From positions 1-49,578 of the forward strand of contig CAZWOL010000015.1 of NCBI GenBank assembly GCA_964635325.1: a DNA stretch of 49,578 nucleotides. Reading direction: 5' to 3'. The notes beneath the pieces are model-generated. The model worked only from the letters and a program-made list of their open reading frames with translations, was not told the origin of the DNA and ran no database searches. Origin of the DNA: BOG-1112 sp964635325. Lineage in GTDB: Bacteria; Bdellovibrionota_B; Oligoflexia; Oligoflexales; Bog-1112. Of this stretch, positions 1 to 7,612 are shown one piece after another (within the stretch, counting starts at the first letter, position 1; every line of letters begins with the position of its first letter). Made by a program: the position numbers and the translations under genes.

Positions 1-22
1 TAAGAGCGGCTGTGTGGTTCAC

Positions 23-65
23 CCCACTAGAAAGTTGAGAGTAGCTTTTGATATTTTCTAGTGGG
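23..65. terminator. Inverted repeat, possible terminator of the lipoprotein gene
   Basis: CCCACTAGAAA (23-33) is repeated perfectly in inverted form at 55-65, giving an 11-bp stem with a 21-base loop. It starts 9 bases past the stop codon of the minus-strand lipoprotein gene, where a terminator would sit. No U-run follows on either strand, so a classical Rho-independent terminator is not supported. It could instead stabilise the mRNA end or end an upstream plus-strand gene outside the window. Confidence 0.45.
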
Positions 66-74
66 ATGAGGATC

Positions 75-875
75 TTAATGTGCTTCGTTGATCATGCCTG
101 CTTTGCGGCCTGCTTTGTCAACTTTGCGGAAGAATTTTTCGATCTTCCTTGGGTTGCTCATGTACTCGTCATGGTAAGAGTCGTTAACTTCGACAAGAGT
201 CTCAAACGAACGTTTGTCGTAAATTGGTTCTGGAATAATCGTCTTTGGTTGTGAGCCATAGTAACTGATAAGGTCAGTGACATTGGTTGCAAAGAAGATA
301 CCTCCAGGAGCTATGAGTTTGCCATTCTGCACATTAGGACCAAAAATACTGACAACACCGACAGGTCTATTTTGTTTGTCGACGATGTTGAATGATAATG
401 TCAGCGCAGCAGGAAATTTCTCATCGATATATCCCAACTCTAACGCTGTACCAATAAAAAGATGCTGAGTATCCAAACCTAAGTAGATGTCATTCGTCAA
501 AAGTGGAGCGCTGGCGATGCGAATTTGTGCAAGATCGTGAGTAATGTAAGATGGCATAGGTTGCGCGTTTGGCAAATTGCGCGTGCGATTTAAAGTGACT
601 ATGCGTCCGTCATTTACGTAGCCCATGTTAATCGATCCACCGATACCAAAACCCCTGTCTTTGGTCGCAGGAGTGAGTGTAAAGCTACCGTAGTTCAGAA
701 TGGGGATGTTCATCTCGGTGTTCATTTGTACGGTTTGGTTGAATTCAAGGTTGAAGCTGATGATGTTGTCTTTGATCGTATAGGAAAACATTTTCACGAC
801 CTGCTGTTGGCTTCCACCACAGCCTACGGCTATTGCACTGAGTAATAGGAAGGCGCTAGGTTTTATGGCGAACAT
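75..875 (-). CDS. Hypothetical lipoprotein, 266 aa
   Basis: The protein starts with a lysine-containing n-region, a hydrophobic stretch (residues 8-17) and a lipobox AVGC with Cys19, so it is predicted to be cleaved by signal peptidase II and anchored in a membrane. After the Cys there is a GGSQQQ linker and a body that looks beta-rich, ending in a charged, helical tail (about 225-266). I recognise no family. The ATG at 875 is supported by AAGGAG five bases upstream. It is divergent from the hemW-type gene across a 133-base spacer and has no obvious operon partner in the window. Confidence 0.8.
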   Translation of the reverse strand: MFAIKPSAFLLLSAIAVGCGGSQQQVVKMFSYTIKDNIISFNLEFNQTVQMNTEMNIPILNYGSFTLTPATKDRGFGIGGSINMGYVNDGRIVTLNRTRNLPNAQPMPSYITHDLAQIRIASAPLLTNDIYLGLDTQHLFIGTALELGYIDEKFPAALTLSFNIVDKQNRPVGVVSIFGPNVQNGKLIAPGGIFFATNVTDLISYYGSQPKTIIPEPIYDKRSFETLVEVNDSYHDEYMSNPRKIEKFFRKVDKAGRKAGMINEAH

Positions 876-901
876 GTGAACTCCTTGGGTTGAGTGAGTT
901 G

Positions 902-914
902 GCTCCTCAGGAGC
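902..914. promoter_or_regulatory. Short palindrome in the lipoprotein/hemW divergent spacer
   Basis: GCTCCTCAGGAGC is a perfect 6-1-6 palindrome lying 27 bases upstream of the minus-strand lipoprotein start. It could be an operator or a small hairpin in the leader. The only support is its symmetry and position. Confidence 0.25.
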
Positions 915-1008
915 GATCTTTAAGTCATCGGAATTTTGACTGAAAACTTTACTTATTTGGAAAAGACCAAAAACTCCCTTTGCAGTTGCTTAATCCATTA
1001 ACCCAGGT

Positions 1009-2202
1009 ATGGTTCGGCGTATGACGAATACACGAGCGCCCTTAGGGCTTTACATCCATATTCCGTTTTGTAGTTTTCAGTGCCATTACTGCGATTTTGC
1101 CAAGACCGCAAATTGGGACCGAACGCTTATTCGCAATTACATGCAGGTTCTCAGCCAACACTTAGACATTTGGTTGCGTGAATTTGTCTGCATCCAAGGC
1201 TATAGTATTGATACGCTCTTCCTAGGTGGGGGTACTCCTGGTCTGCTTGGAGATGAGCTCGAACCACTCTTTCAAACGCTCGAACGCTTCGGTATCCGTT
1301 GCGAAGAAGCCACCATCGAATGCAATCCAGAGAACATAAGTATCGACAAAGTTAAAATCTGGAAAGATTTTGGCATCAACCGTCTTTCAATGGGGATTCA
1401 ATCCTTTCAAGCTCATGGCCTGCAAGCTCTTACACGTCAGCATAGTCCTGAGCAGTTGCATCGTAGTATTGAGCTAGCATGTGATACTTTTTCTAATGTC
1501 AGCTGCGATTTGATCTACGCATGGCCTGGACAGAAACATGCAGACTGGGAGCATGATCTGCATCAGTTGCAACGCTATCCTCTTAGTCATGCAAGTCTCT
1601 ACTGTTTAACTTACGAAGATCGAACCCCAATGGGTCGAGCACACTATCGTGGACGATTGGGACGTGATGCCGATGATTTTCAGGAAGAATGCTACCAAAT
1701 GGCACGTCAGTTCTTGAGTGAGCAAGGTTGGACTCACTATGAGTGCTCGAATTGGACTCGAAACTCTCATATTAGTCGACACAATGCAAAATATTGGCAG
1801 GATGCCTACTTTATAGGAGTGGGTGTTGGTGCGTGTGGATATGTTCCTGTTGGGGATATCGGGCTACGTTATGGATACCAACGTAAGGAACGTCCATTTA
1901 CGAAAAATCCTCCGTCGGAGTGTGCGTCCTTTCGTGAGCTTCCCTTTTGTGACTTCGAGACACGCACTAAAGACGATTGGCTCATTGAATATGTTGGATG
2001 TGGGCTACGCTACAGTGCGGGCATAGATTTGAATCTTATCCAACAAAAAACGACTCAAACCCTTCAACCACAGGGGCTTGTTGCAGAAGCCTTAGGTGAT
2101 GGTCGTTTGCACATAAAAGATGGACGCCTCCATCTGAGCTCTGCCGAGTGGTTTCGTGAAACTCGGTGGTGTCTTGAAGTTCTAAAAAGTTTTGTGTCAT
2201 AA
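1009..2202 (+). CDS. hemW: HemW-like radical SAM protein (heme chaperone family)
   Basis: Members of this family bind a [4Fe-4S] cluster and SAM; HemW proteins are heme chaperones rather than true coproporphyrinogen dehydrogenases. The cluster motif CxxxCxxC is present as CSFQCHYC (Cys21, 25, 28) followed by DF, as in HemW. GGGTPGLL (about 73-80), CNPEN and the HNAKYW motif near residue 264 also point to HemW rather than HemN, as does the C-terminal GLRYSAGI segment. Length 397 aa is close to the usual 380. ATG 1009 has only a weak ribosome site and ATG 1021 (residue 5) is an alternative start. A small hairpin separates it from the FKBP gene downstream. Confidence 0.87.
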   Translation: MVRRMTNTRAPLGLYIHIPFCSFQCHYCDFAKTANWDRTLIRNYMQVLSQHLDIWLREFVCIQGYSIDTLFLGGGTPGLLGDELEPLFQTLERFGIRCEEATIECNPENISIDKVKIWKDFGINRLSMGIQSFQAHGLQALTRQHSPEQLHRSIELACDTFSNVSCDLIYAWPGQKHADWEHDLHQLQRYPLSHASLYCLTYEDRTPMGRAHYRGRLGRDADDFQEECYQMARQFLSEQGWTHYECSNWTRNSHISRHNAKYWQDAYFIGVGVGACGYVPVGDIGLRYGYQRKERPFTKNPPSECASFRELPFCDFETRTKDDWLIEYVGCGLRYSAGIDLNLIQQKTTQTLQPQGLVAEALGDGRLHIKDGRLHLSSAEWFRETRWCLEVLKSFVS

Positions 2203-2215
2203 TCTGCTTTGCAGA
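2203..2215 (+). terminator. Small hairpin after hemW, possible weak terminator
   Basis: TCTGC-TTT-GCAGA follows the hemW stop codon directly and is followed four bases later by five T. A stem of 5 bp is weak, so it may be only partly effective between hemW and the next gene. Confidence 0.3.
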
Positions 2216-2240
2216 ACACTTTTTACGAAGGATCTAAATC

Positions 2241-2921
2241 ATGAGATGCTATTACATTCTTGCAGTGATTTGTGCGGCGCTAAGTTCATGCACCCCAAGT
2301 GGTGATCGACCTATTAAAAGCGAAAAAGATAAGATTATGTATACCATTGGTCAGATGTATGCTCGTCGAATCGATTACCTGCGTCTCGACAAGGATGAGG
2401 CTGCTTTGCTGTTGCAAGGTGCTCGTGATTGGATGAACAACCGCAAGTCGGAAGTTGATTTCGATCAAACTCGACTTCTCGTACAAAACTTCATTGAATC
2501 CCGTGTTAATGAGAGTGCTAAAGATGAAAAAGCCAAAGGCAAGGCCTATCTTGATAACTTTCTGAAAAACGAAAGCGGTGCGAAACTTACATCGAGTGGT
2601 CTTGCTTATAAAATCGAAAAGCCAGGTATTGGCCCCAAGCCTGGTCCAAATGATGAAGTTGAGGTGCACTATCATGGGACTTTTATTGATGCTAAGGTCT
2701 TTGATTCGTCAGTCGATCGTAACGAAAGAGCAAAGTTTCCTCTCAATGTTGTGATTAAAGGTTGGCAAGAGGGTCTGCAACTTATCGGTGAAGGTGGGGT
2801 TATCAAACTTGTGGTTCCTGCAGACCTAGCCTACGGTGACCGTGGATCGATGCCAAAAATTCCGGGAGGATCAACGCTCATCTTCGAGATCACTTTGTTT
2901 AAAGTTGTGAAGAGCGGCTAA
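2241..2921 (+). CDS. FKBP-type peptidyl-prolyl isomerase lipoprotein (FkpA/Mip-like)
   Basis: Catalyses cis-trans isomerisation of prolyl bonds and probably assists folding of envelope proteins. Lipobox LSSC gives a lipidated Cys17. Residues about 30-110 form the charged helical N-terminal domain of FkpA/Mip proteins (dimerisation and chaperone activity). Residues about 115-223 are the FKBP domain, with active-site landmarks visible: Tyr and Phe/Asp in VHYHGTF and KVFDSS, Trp in KGWQEGL, and Tyr in AYGDRG. AAGGA lies 10 bases before the ATG. Its last 51 bases overlap the 3' end of uvrC on the other strand. Family assignment is firm; the exact client proteins cannot be told. Confidence 0.93.
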   Translation: MRCYYILAVICAALSSCTPSGDRPIKSEKDKIMYTIGQMYARRIDYLRLDKDEAALLLQGARDWMNNRKSEVDFDQTRLLVQNFIESRVNESAKDEKAKGKAYLDNFLKNESGAKLTSSGLAYKIEKPGIGPKPGPNDEVEVHYHGTFIDAKVFDSSVDRNERAKFPLNVVIKGWQEGLQLIGEGGVIKLVVPADLAYGDRGSMPKIPGGSTLIFEITLFKVVKSG

Positions 2922-4730
2922 TACTTGCTCTGCAATTTTTTTAGAAACCTTAGCTAGAGTCATAAGTTCTTCAACGGACATGGCCTGCAAAGCTTCGATG
3001 TTTCCCAAGTGCTGTAGAAGACGCTTTTTTGCAACAGGACCTATGCCTTTGATATCATCAAGAAATGAGAGTTCTCCAATTTTTTTGCGTCGCTTACGAT
3101 GGTGGGTGATTGCAAAGCGATGGGCCTCGTCACGAAGTTGAGTCAGTAGCTGGAATTCAACGCTTCCTTCTGGTAGTACCAGCCCATCTTCCTCACCGGG
3201 GGCAAAGATACGCTCCTCACTTCTAAGAATGCGTTCATCCGAAATGTGACTGACTCGATTCTTGGCGATCGAACGAATCGTTATTGCTAGGTCAGGAAAT
3301 TCTTTTGCAACGGAAAGAACTGACGAAAGCTGTCCTTTTCCACCATCAATAAGCAGTAGGTCTGGAACATCTTCGACACCATTGCGCAAGCCTCTAAAGT
3401 ATCTTTGCATAACCTGTCGTAGTGCCCAGTAGTCGTCAGGATTTTCACGAGCATCTTCGATATTGTAGAGTCGGTAATGCTTTTTAGCAGGCTTTCCATC
3501 GATAAAACACACATGCGAAGCGACAATAGCAGTACCCTGTATATTCGAGATATCAAAGCAGTCCATGCGTATTGGGAGCTTTGACAATTGTAGCTTTTTC
3601 TGTACAACTGCCAGTTTGCTTTTATCTAAAGTCTGCTTAGTGAGAGTCTCTTCCAAATGATAGCGTGCATTGTTAGCGGAAAGATCCACCAGACTTTTCT
3701 TTTGTCCTCGTTGTGGACAGAGTATACGAATGTTGCGTTCAGAGGCCTTGCTTAGTAGTTCTTCCAAAGCATCTTTTGTCATCTCGAGAGGAATATAGAT
3801 CTCGGGGGGAACATAGTTGTATTCATAAAATTGAAGTAGAAAGGCACTCAAAGCTTCGCTCGCATCCGATAACCGCATCGGTGCCAAAAAACTTTCGCGT
3901 CCATTGATTTTTCCGTCTCGTACATTCAAGACGTGAAAAGCAATGTGATCTTGATCCTGATAGAAAGCAATAGCATCGCAGTCTCGTAGGCTCTTGATCA
4001 CTACGTTTTGTGTTTGAGTAATCACCTTTAAAGCAAGAATTTGATCCCGGTAGCCTGCTGCAGCTTCGTAACGCTCTTCTTCAGCTGCATTTTTCATCTG
4101 CTCCTGGAGCTTTTTGAGCACGCTCTTGTCTTTGCCCTGTAGGAAAGCAATGGCATTCCGCATCATGTCTTTGTATTGAGTGTTGTCGACAGGCAAGGTG
4201 CACGGGCCAAGACACTTTTTCATTCCATAATAGTTGCATGGCCTCTTCACTGTTTTGAACGTGTACTCGTTGCAACGGATGAGTGGAAAAATGCGATAGG
4301 TTAGCTCCAAGATGCTATAAAGCTGAGATACATGGCTGTAGGGTCCTAAGTAAACGGATCCATCATCTTTGCGTGTGCGAACCTTCTTGATGCGTGGCCA
4401 TAGATTTTGCATGTCGATCTTAAGGTAGGGGTATTCCTTGTCATCGCGAAGAATAATATTAAAGTCCGGTTTATGCTCCTTAATCAGAGTTCGTTCAAGG
4501 AGTAGGGCTTCGACTTCGTTGCTGACAAGGATAATTTCAAAGTCAGCAATTTCGCGTACGAGCACGCGTGTCTTAGCATCTTCAATCTCAGCGCGCATAA
4601 AATACGAACTGAGTCGTGAGCGTAGGCTTTTGGCTTTGCCGACGTAAAGAATCTGTCCCCGACTATTTTTCATCAAATAGACACCGGGGCTTGTCGGCAC
4701 ACGTTTTAGTTTTTCTTGAATCGATGTCAC
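2871..4730 (-). CDS. uvrC: Excinuclease ABC subunit C
   Basis: UvrC makes the two incisions around a lesion in nucleotide excision repair after UvrB has loaded. Visible domains: GIY-YIG nuclease at residues 12-95 (G16-V-Y18, Y29-V-G31, Arg39), a Cys-rich patch around 165-177 (CNYYG and CLGPC), a UVR helix pair near 205-240 that contacts UvrB, the RNase H-like nuclease domain with the FDISN and LIDGGKGQL motifs, and C-terminal helix-hairpin-helix repeats (DIKGIGPVAKKRLL). Length 619 aa is normal. The start is GTG and overlaps the uvrB stop in GTGA, so the two are translationally coupled in the order uvrB-uvrC. Confidence 0.97.
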   Translation of the reverse strand: MTSIQEKLKRVPTSPGVYLMKNSRGQILYVGKAKSLRSRLSSYFMRAEIEDAKTRVLVREIADFEIILVSNEVEALLLERTLIKEHKPDFNIILRDDKEYPYLKIDMQNLWPRIKKVRTRKDDGSVYLGPYSHVSQLYSILELTYRIFPLIRCNEYTFKTVKRPCNYYGMKKCLGPCTLPVDNTQYKDMMRNAIAFLQGKDKSVLKKLQEQMKNAAEEERYEAAAGYRDQILALKVITQTQNVVIKSLRDCDAIAFYQDQDHIAFHVLNVRDGKINGRESFLAPMRLSDASEALSAFLLQFYEYNYVPPEIYIPLEMTKDALEELLSKASERNIRILCPQRGQKKSLVDLSANNARYHLEETLTKQTLDKSKLAVVQKKLQLSKLPIRMDCFDISNIQGTAIVASHVCFIDGKPAKKHYRLYNIEDARENPDDYWALRQVMQRYFRGLRNGVEDVPDLLLIDGGKGQLSSVLSVAKEFPDLAITIRSIAKNRVSHISDERILRSEERIFAPGEEDGLVLPEGSVEFQLLTQLRDEAHRFAITHHRKRRKKIGELSFLDDIKGIGPVAKKRLLQHLGNIEALQAMSVEELMTLAKVSKKIAEQVLAALHNFKQSDLEDER

Positions 4731-6757
4731 GTGTCTTGTTCTTTTCCAAATACCAGCATAAGTGCTTTGAGTTGTTTTATTTCTTCTCGAATCTCAGTCG
4801 CCTTTTCAAATTCCATTCGTGTTGCATGTGCTTTCATCACCTTTGTTTTTTTGCGAATGGCTTTTTCTACAGCTGCCTCGGATCCATACTCTGCACGTAA
4901 GGCCTCGAGTACATGTTCCGAACTTGCTTCAACGACTTCGGTTTCTGCAAGACCATACATCGCACGCAAGTCTTTTGGAATCTCTTTGACGACTGTGCTT
5001 GGAGAGATATTGTGCTTTTCGTTATAAGCAATTTGGATCTGACGACGACGAGAGGTCTCCTGTATCGCTGATTGCATGGAGTCTGTGACCTTGTCTGCAT
5101 AGAATATAACACGTGCATGATGATTGCGAGCAGCACGTCCAACAATCTGTATGAGTGAGGTGTGTGAGCGTAAAAAACCTTCCTTGTCCGTGTCCATAAC
5201 AGCAACAAGAATGACTTCAGGTAGGTCAAGTCCTTCACGCAAGAGGTTGATCCCGATCAATACATCGAAGTCCCCCAAGCGCAAGGAACGTAGCAACTGC
5301 GTGCGCTCCAGTGCATCGATGTCTGAATGCAGGTAGCGTACTTTGAATCCAGCTTCTGTATAATATTCACAGAGGTCTTCAGCCATTTTTTTTGTCAGAG
5401 TGGTGATCAAAACGCGACCCTTGAGGTCTATGGCACGCTTCATCTCAATCAGTAAGTCATCGACTTGGTATTTTGCAGGCTTCACAATGATCTCAGGATC
5501 TAGAAGTCCCGTGGGTCGAATGATCTGCTCCGATTTTTTACCTTCGGAAAGTGCTAGCTCCAAAGCTCCAGGCGTTGCTGATACATGTAGCACCTGATGG
5601 CAGCGTGATTGGAATTCCTCAAAATTTAGGGGGCGATTATCTAAAGCAGAGGGTAGTCGGAATCCATAATCGACGAGAGTCATCTTACGAGCCCGATCAC
5701 CTCTATACATACCTCGCACCTGCGGAAGTGTGATGTGACTTTCATCAATGATCGTCAAAAAATCAGGAGGAAAGTAGTCCAATAGACAGGGAGGGGCCTC
5801 TCCCTCTTTTTTTCCACTGAGATAGCGCGAATAGTTTTCGATGCCGGGACAGAAGCCGAGTTGTTCCAGCGTCTCCACGTCATGCATAGTGCGTTGTTCG
5901 AGACGTTGGTGTTCGACCAATTTATTTTTTTCTTTTAAATCACGAAGACGCGTTCCTAGGTCTGTGAGAATCTGATGGATCACATCCTTCATATCCTTCT
6001 GGTCTGCGATATAGTGGCTGTTGGGATAAATTGCAATACTTGTGATTTCGTTCTTAGGTGCTCCTGTCAAGGAGTCAATCATGCTGAGTTTTTCAATTTT
6101 GGAACCATCGAACAAAACTCTTAGGGCAAGTTCACTTTGGTTCGATGCTAATATGTCGACAACGTCTCCTCGAACACGAAAGTGCCCACGTACTAAGTTG
6201 CTGTCGTTTCGCTCATATTGGATTGCAATCAACGAACGCAGCAAAGTATCTCGTGTTAGCTCTTGCCCACTTTCTAAACGAACCACATGCTGTGAGTATG
6301 CATCGGGTGCGCCGAGCCCATAAATGCAACTCACACTTGCGACGATGATCACCGCCTTCTCTTCATACAAAAGTTGAGTTGCATCATGACGCATTTTGTC
6401 GATATCGTCATTAATTGCACTGTCTTTGGCTATATAGGTGTCTGTTGAAGGCACATAGGCCTCAGGTTGGTAGTAATCATAGAAGCTGATGAAAAAACCA
6501 ACAGCGTTGTTGGGAAATAAATTTTTAAGCTCGATGTAGAGTTGAGCTGCTAAAGTTTTATTCGGTGCTATGATTAAAGTGGACCGATTGAGTTCGGCAA
6601 TGACATGAGCCATCGTGAATGTTTTTCCAGAACCGGTGACACCGAGCAAAACATGGTGCTTGTCACCACGACGGAAAGCTGCAACGATATTTTCTATTGC
6701 TTGTGGTTGATCACCAGAAGGTTTGAAGAGCGATTGGATGTTAAAAATTTTGTCCAT
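4727..6757 (-). CDS. uvrB: Excinuclease ABC subunit B
   Basis: UvrB is the damage-verifying helicase-like ATPase of nucleotide excision repair. Walker A is GVTGSGKT (Lys45), the DNA-wedging beta-hairpin region is DYYQPEAYVPSTD, Walker B is IIDESH, and helicase motifs V and VI appear as GINLLREGLDLPE and QIVGRAARN. The C-terminal UVR motif (about 630-668, EFEKA) binds UvrC. Length 676 aa matches the family. Start ATG 6757. It is the first gene of a uvrB-uvrC unit and is divergent from actA. I looked for a LexA-type box in front of it and did not find a convincing one. Confidence 0.98.
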   Translation of the reverse strand: MDKIFNIQSLFKPSGDQPQAIENIVAAFRRGDKHHVLLGVTGSGKTFTMAHVIAELNRSTLIIAPNKTLAAQLYIELKNLFPNNAVGFFISFYDYYQPEAYVPSTDTYIAKDSAINDDIDKMRHDATQLLYEEKAVIIVASVSCIYGLGAPDAYSQHVVRLESGQELTRDTLLRSLIAIQYERNDSNLVRGHFRVRGDVVDILASNQSELALRVLFDGSKIEKLSMIDSLTGAPKNEITSIAIYPNSHYIADQKDMKDVIHQILTDLGTRLRDLKEKNKLVEHQRLEQRTMHDVETLEQLGFCPGIENYSRYLSGKKEGEAPPCLLDYFPPDFLTIIDESHITLPQVRGMYRGDRARKMTLVDYGFRLPSALDNRPLNFEEFQSRCHQVLHVSATPGALELALSEGKKSEQIIRPTGLLDPEIIVKPAKYQVDDLLIEMKRAIDLKGRVLITTLTKKMAEDLCEYYTEAGFKVRYLHSDIDALERTQLLRSLRLGDFDVLIGINLLREGLDLPEVILVAVMDTDKEGFLRSHTSLIQIVGRAARNHHARVIFYADKVTDSMQSAIQETSRRRQIQIAYNEKHNISPSTVVKEIPKDLRAMYGLAETEVVEASSEHVLEALRAEYGSEAAVEKAIRKKTKVMKAHATRMEFEKATEIREEIKQLKALMLVFGKEQDT

Positions 6758-6933
6758 TTTGACCTACGATAGTGTGTAAAATTTGTTGCCCATTCTAAAA
6801 GGATTGGCCCACGCATTCGTTTGTGATAATTGATAAAATAATCCGCCTCGTTCTTTGTATAAGAGAGCGTCTGGAGAAAAAGACTTACTCTCTGAAGGTT
6901 CCGTCCGAGATTTCTTTGTGAGGAGGCCTGCAT

Positions 6934-7572
6934 TTGCGTCCAGCTCGTATCTTAGTTGCCTTCGTTGCACTTGTCGCTTGTATTGGTGGTTCCATTTGGC
7001 TAGCGCGAATGCTCTCCACAGTGCATTTCGACCGATGGATGTATACACCTGGAGACTCCGTCGACAATTCCACGCAGACTTTGTTTACTAAAGGATACCA
7101 TCCTGACCAACCTATAGCTTCGTTTAGTCATCGCTTGCATGCGACGGATCTAAAAATGCAATGCGAATATTGCCATTCCAGTGCACGTCGTTCTGCAGCA
7201 GCAGGTATTCCACCCGTGAATACTTGTATGGGCTGCCACAAAGTTGTCAATACCGAAGCTGAGCCTATCAAAAAGATTAAAGAACATTTTGATAAAAACG
7301 AACCCATACAGTGGACTAAGGTTCATGACTTACCTGACTTTGTTCGCTTTAGTCACAAAGTCCACGTTCTTGCAAAAGACATAGAAGGCAACCCAATGCT
7401 CCAGTGCCAAAGCTGTCACGGTCAGGTTCAGGGTATGGGTACAGCTGAGCAATATGCCCCACTCCAAATGAGCTGGTGCGTACAGTGCCATAGCAAGGTG
7501 AAAATTCCAGCACAGGATGGAAGACCCGCTGTCACCAACGCACCGGTGACTTGCAATACATGTCACTTTTAG
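6934..7572 (+). CDS. actA: Alternative complex III pentaheme cytochrome c subunit ActA
   Basis: ActA is the membrane-anchored multiheme cytochrome of alternative complex III (quinol:electron acceptor oxidoreductase). It has one N-terminal membrane segment (residues about 5-25) and five CxxCH sites: CEYCH, CMGCH, CQSCH, CVQCH and CNTCH, the expected pentaheme count. Distal His ligands are available in FSHRLH and FSHKVH. The start is TTG at 6934, chosen because AGGAGG (6921-6926) stands 7 bases before it and no ATG fits before the membrane segment. First gene of actABCDEF, with a leader of about 170 bases shared with the divergent uvrB promoter. Confidence 0.95.
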   Translation: MRPARILVAFVALVACIGGSIWLARMLSTVHFDRWMYTPGDSVDNSTQTLFTKGYHPDQPIASFSHRLHATDLKMQCEYCHSSARRSAAAGIPPVNTCMGCHKVVNTEAEPIKKIKEHFDKNEPIQWTKVHDLPDFVRFSHKVHVLAKDIEGNPMLQCQSCHGQVQGMGTAEQYAPLQMSWCVQCHSKVKIPAQDGRPAVTNAPVTCNTCHF

Positions 7573-7612
7573 AGGTCGATCGTTTTTGTATTATAAATGA
7601 GATGGTTGGAAT

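Noticed and set aside
1009..2202. Coproporphyrinogen dehydrogenase HemN
   Set aside because: HNAKYW and the short length favour HemW; HemN is longer.
6758..6933. LexA box in front of uvrB
   Set aside because: No CTGT-N8-ACAG, GAAC-N4-GTTC or TTAC-N3-GTAA type site was found, though the local LexA consensus is unknown.
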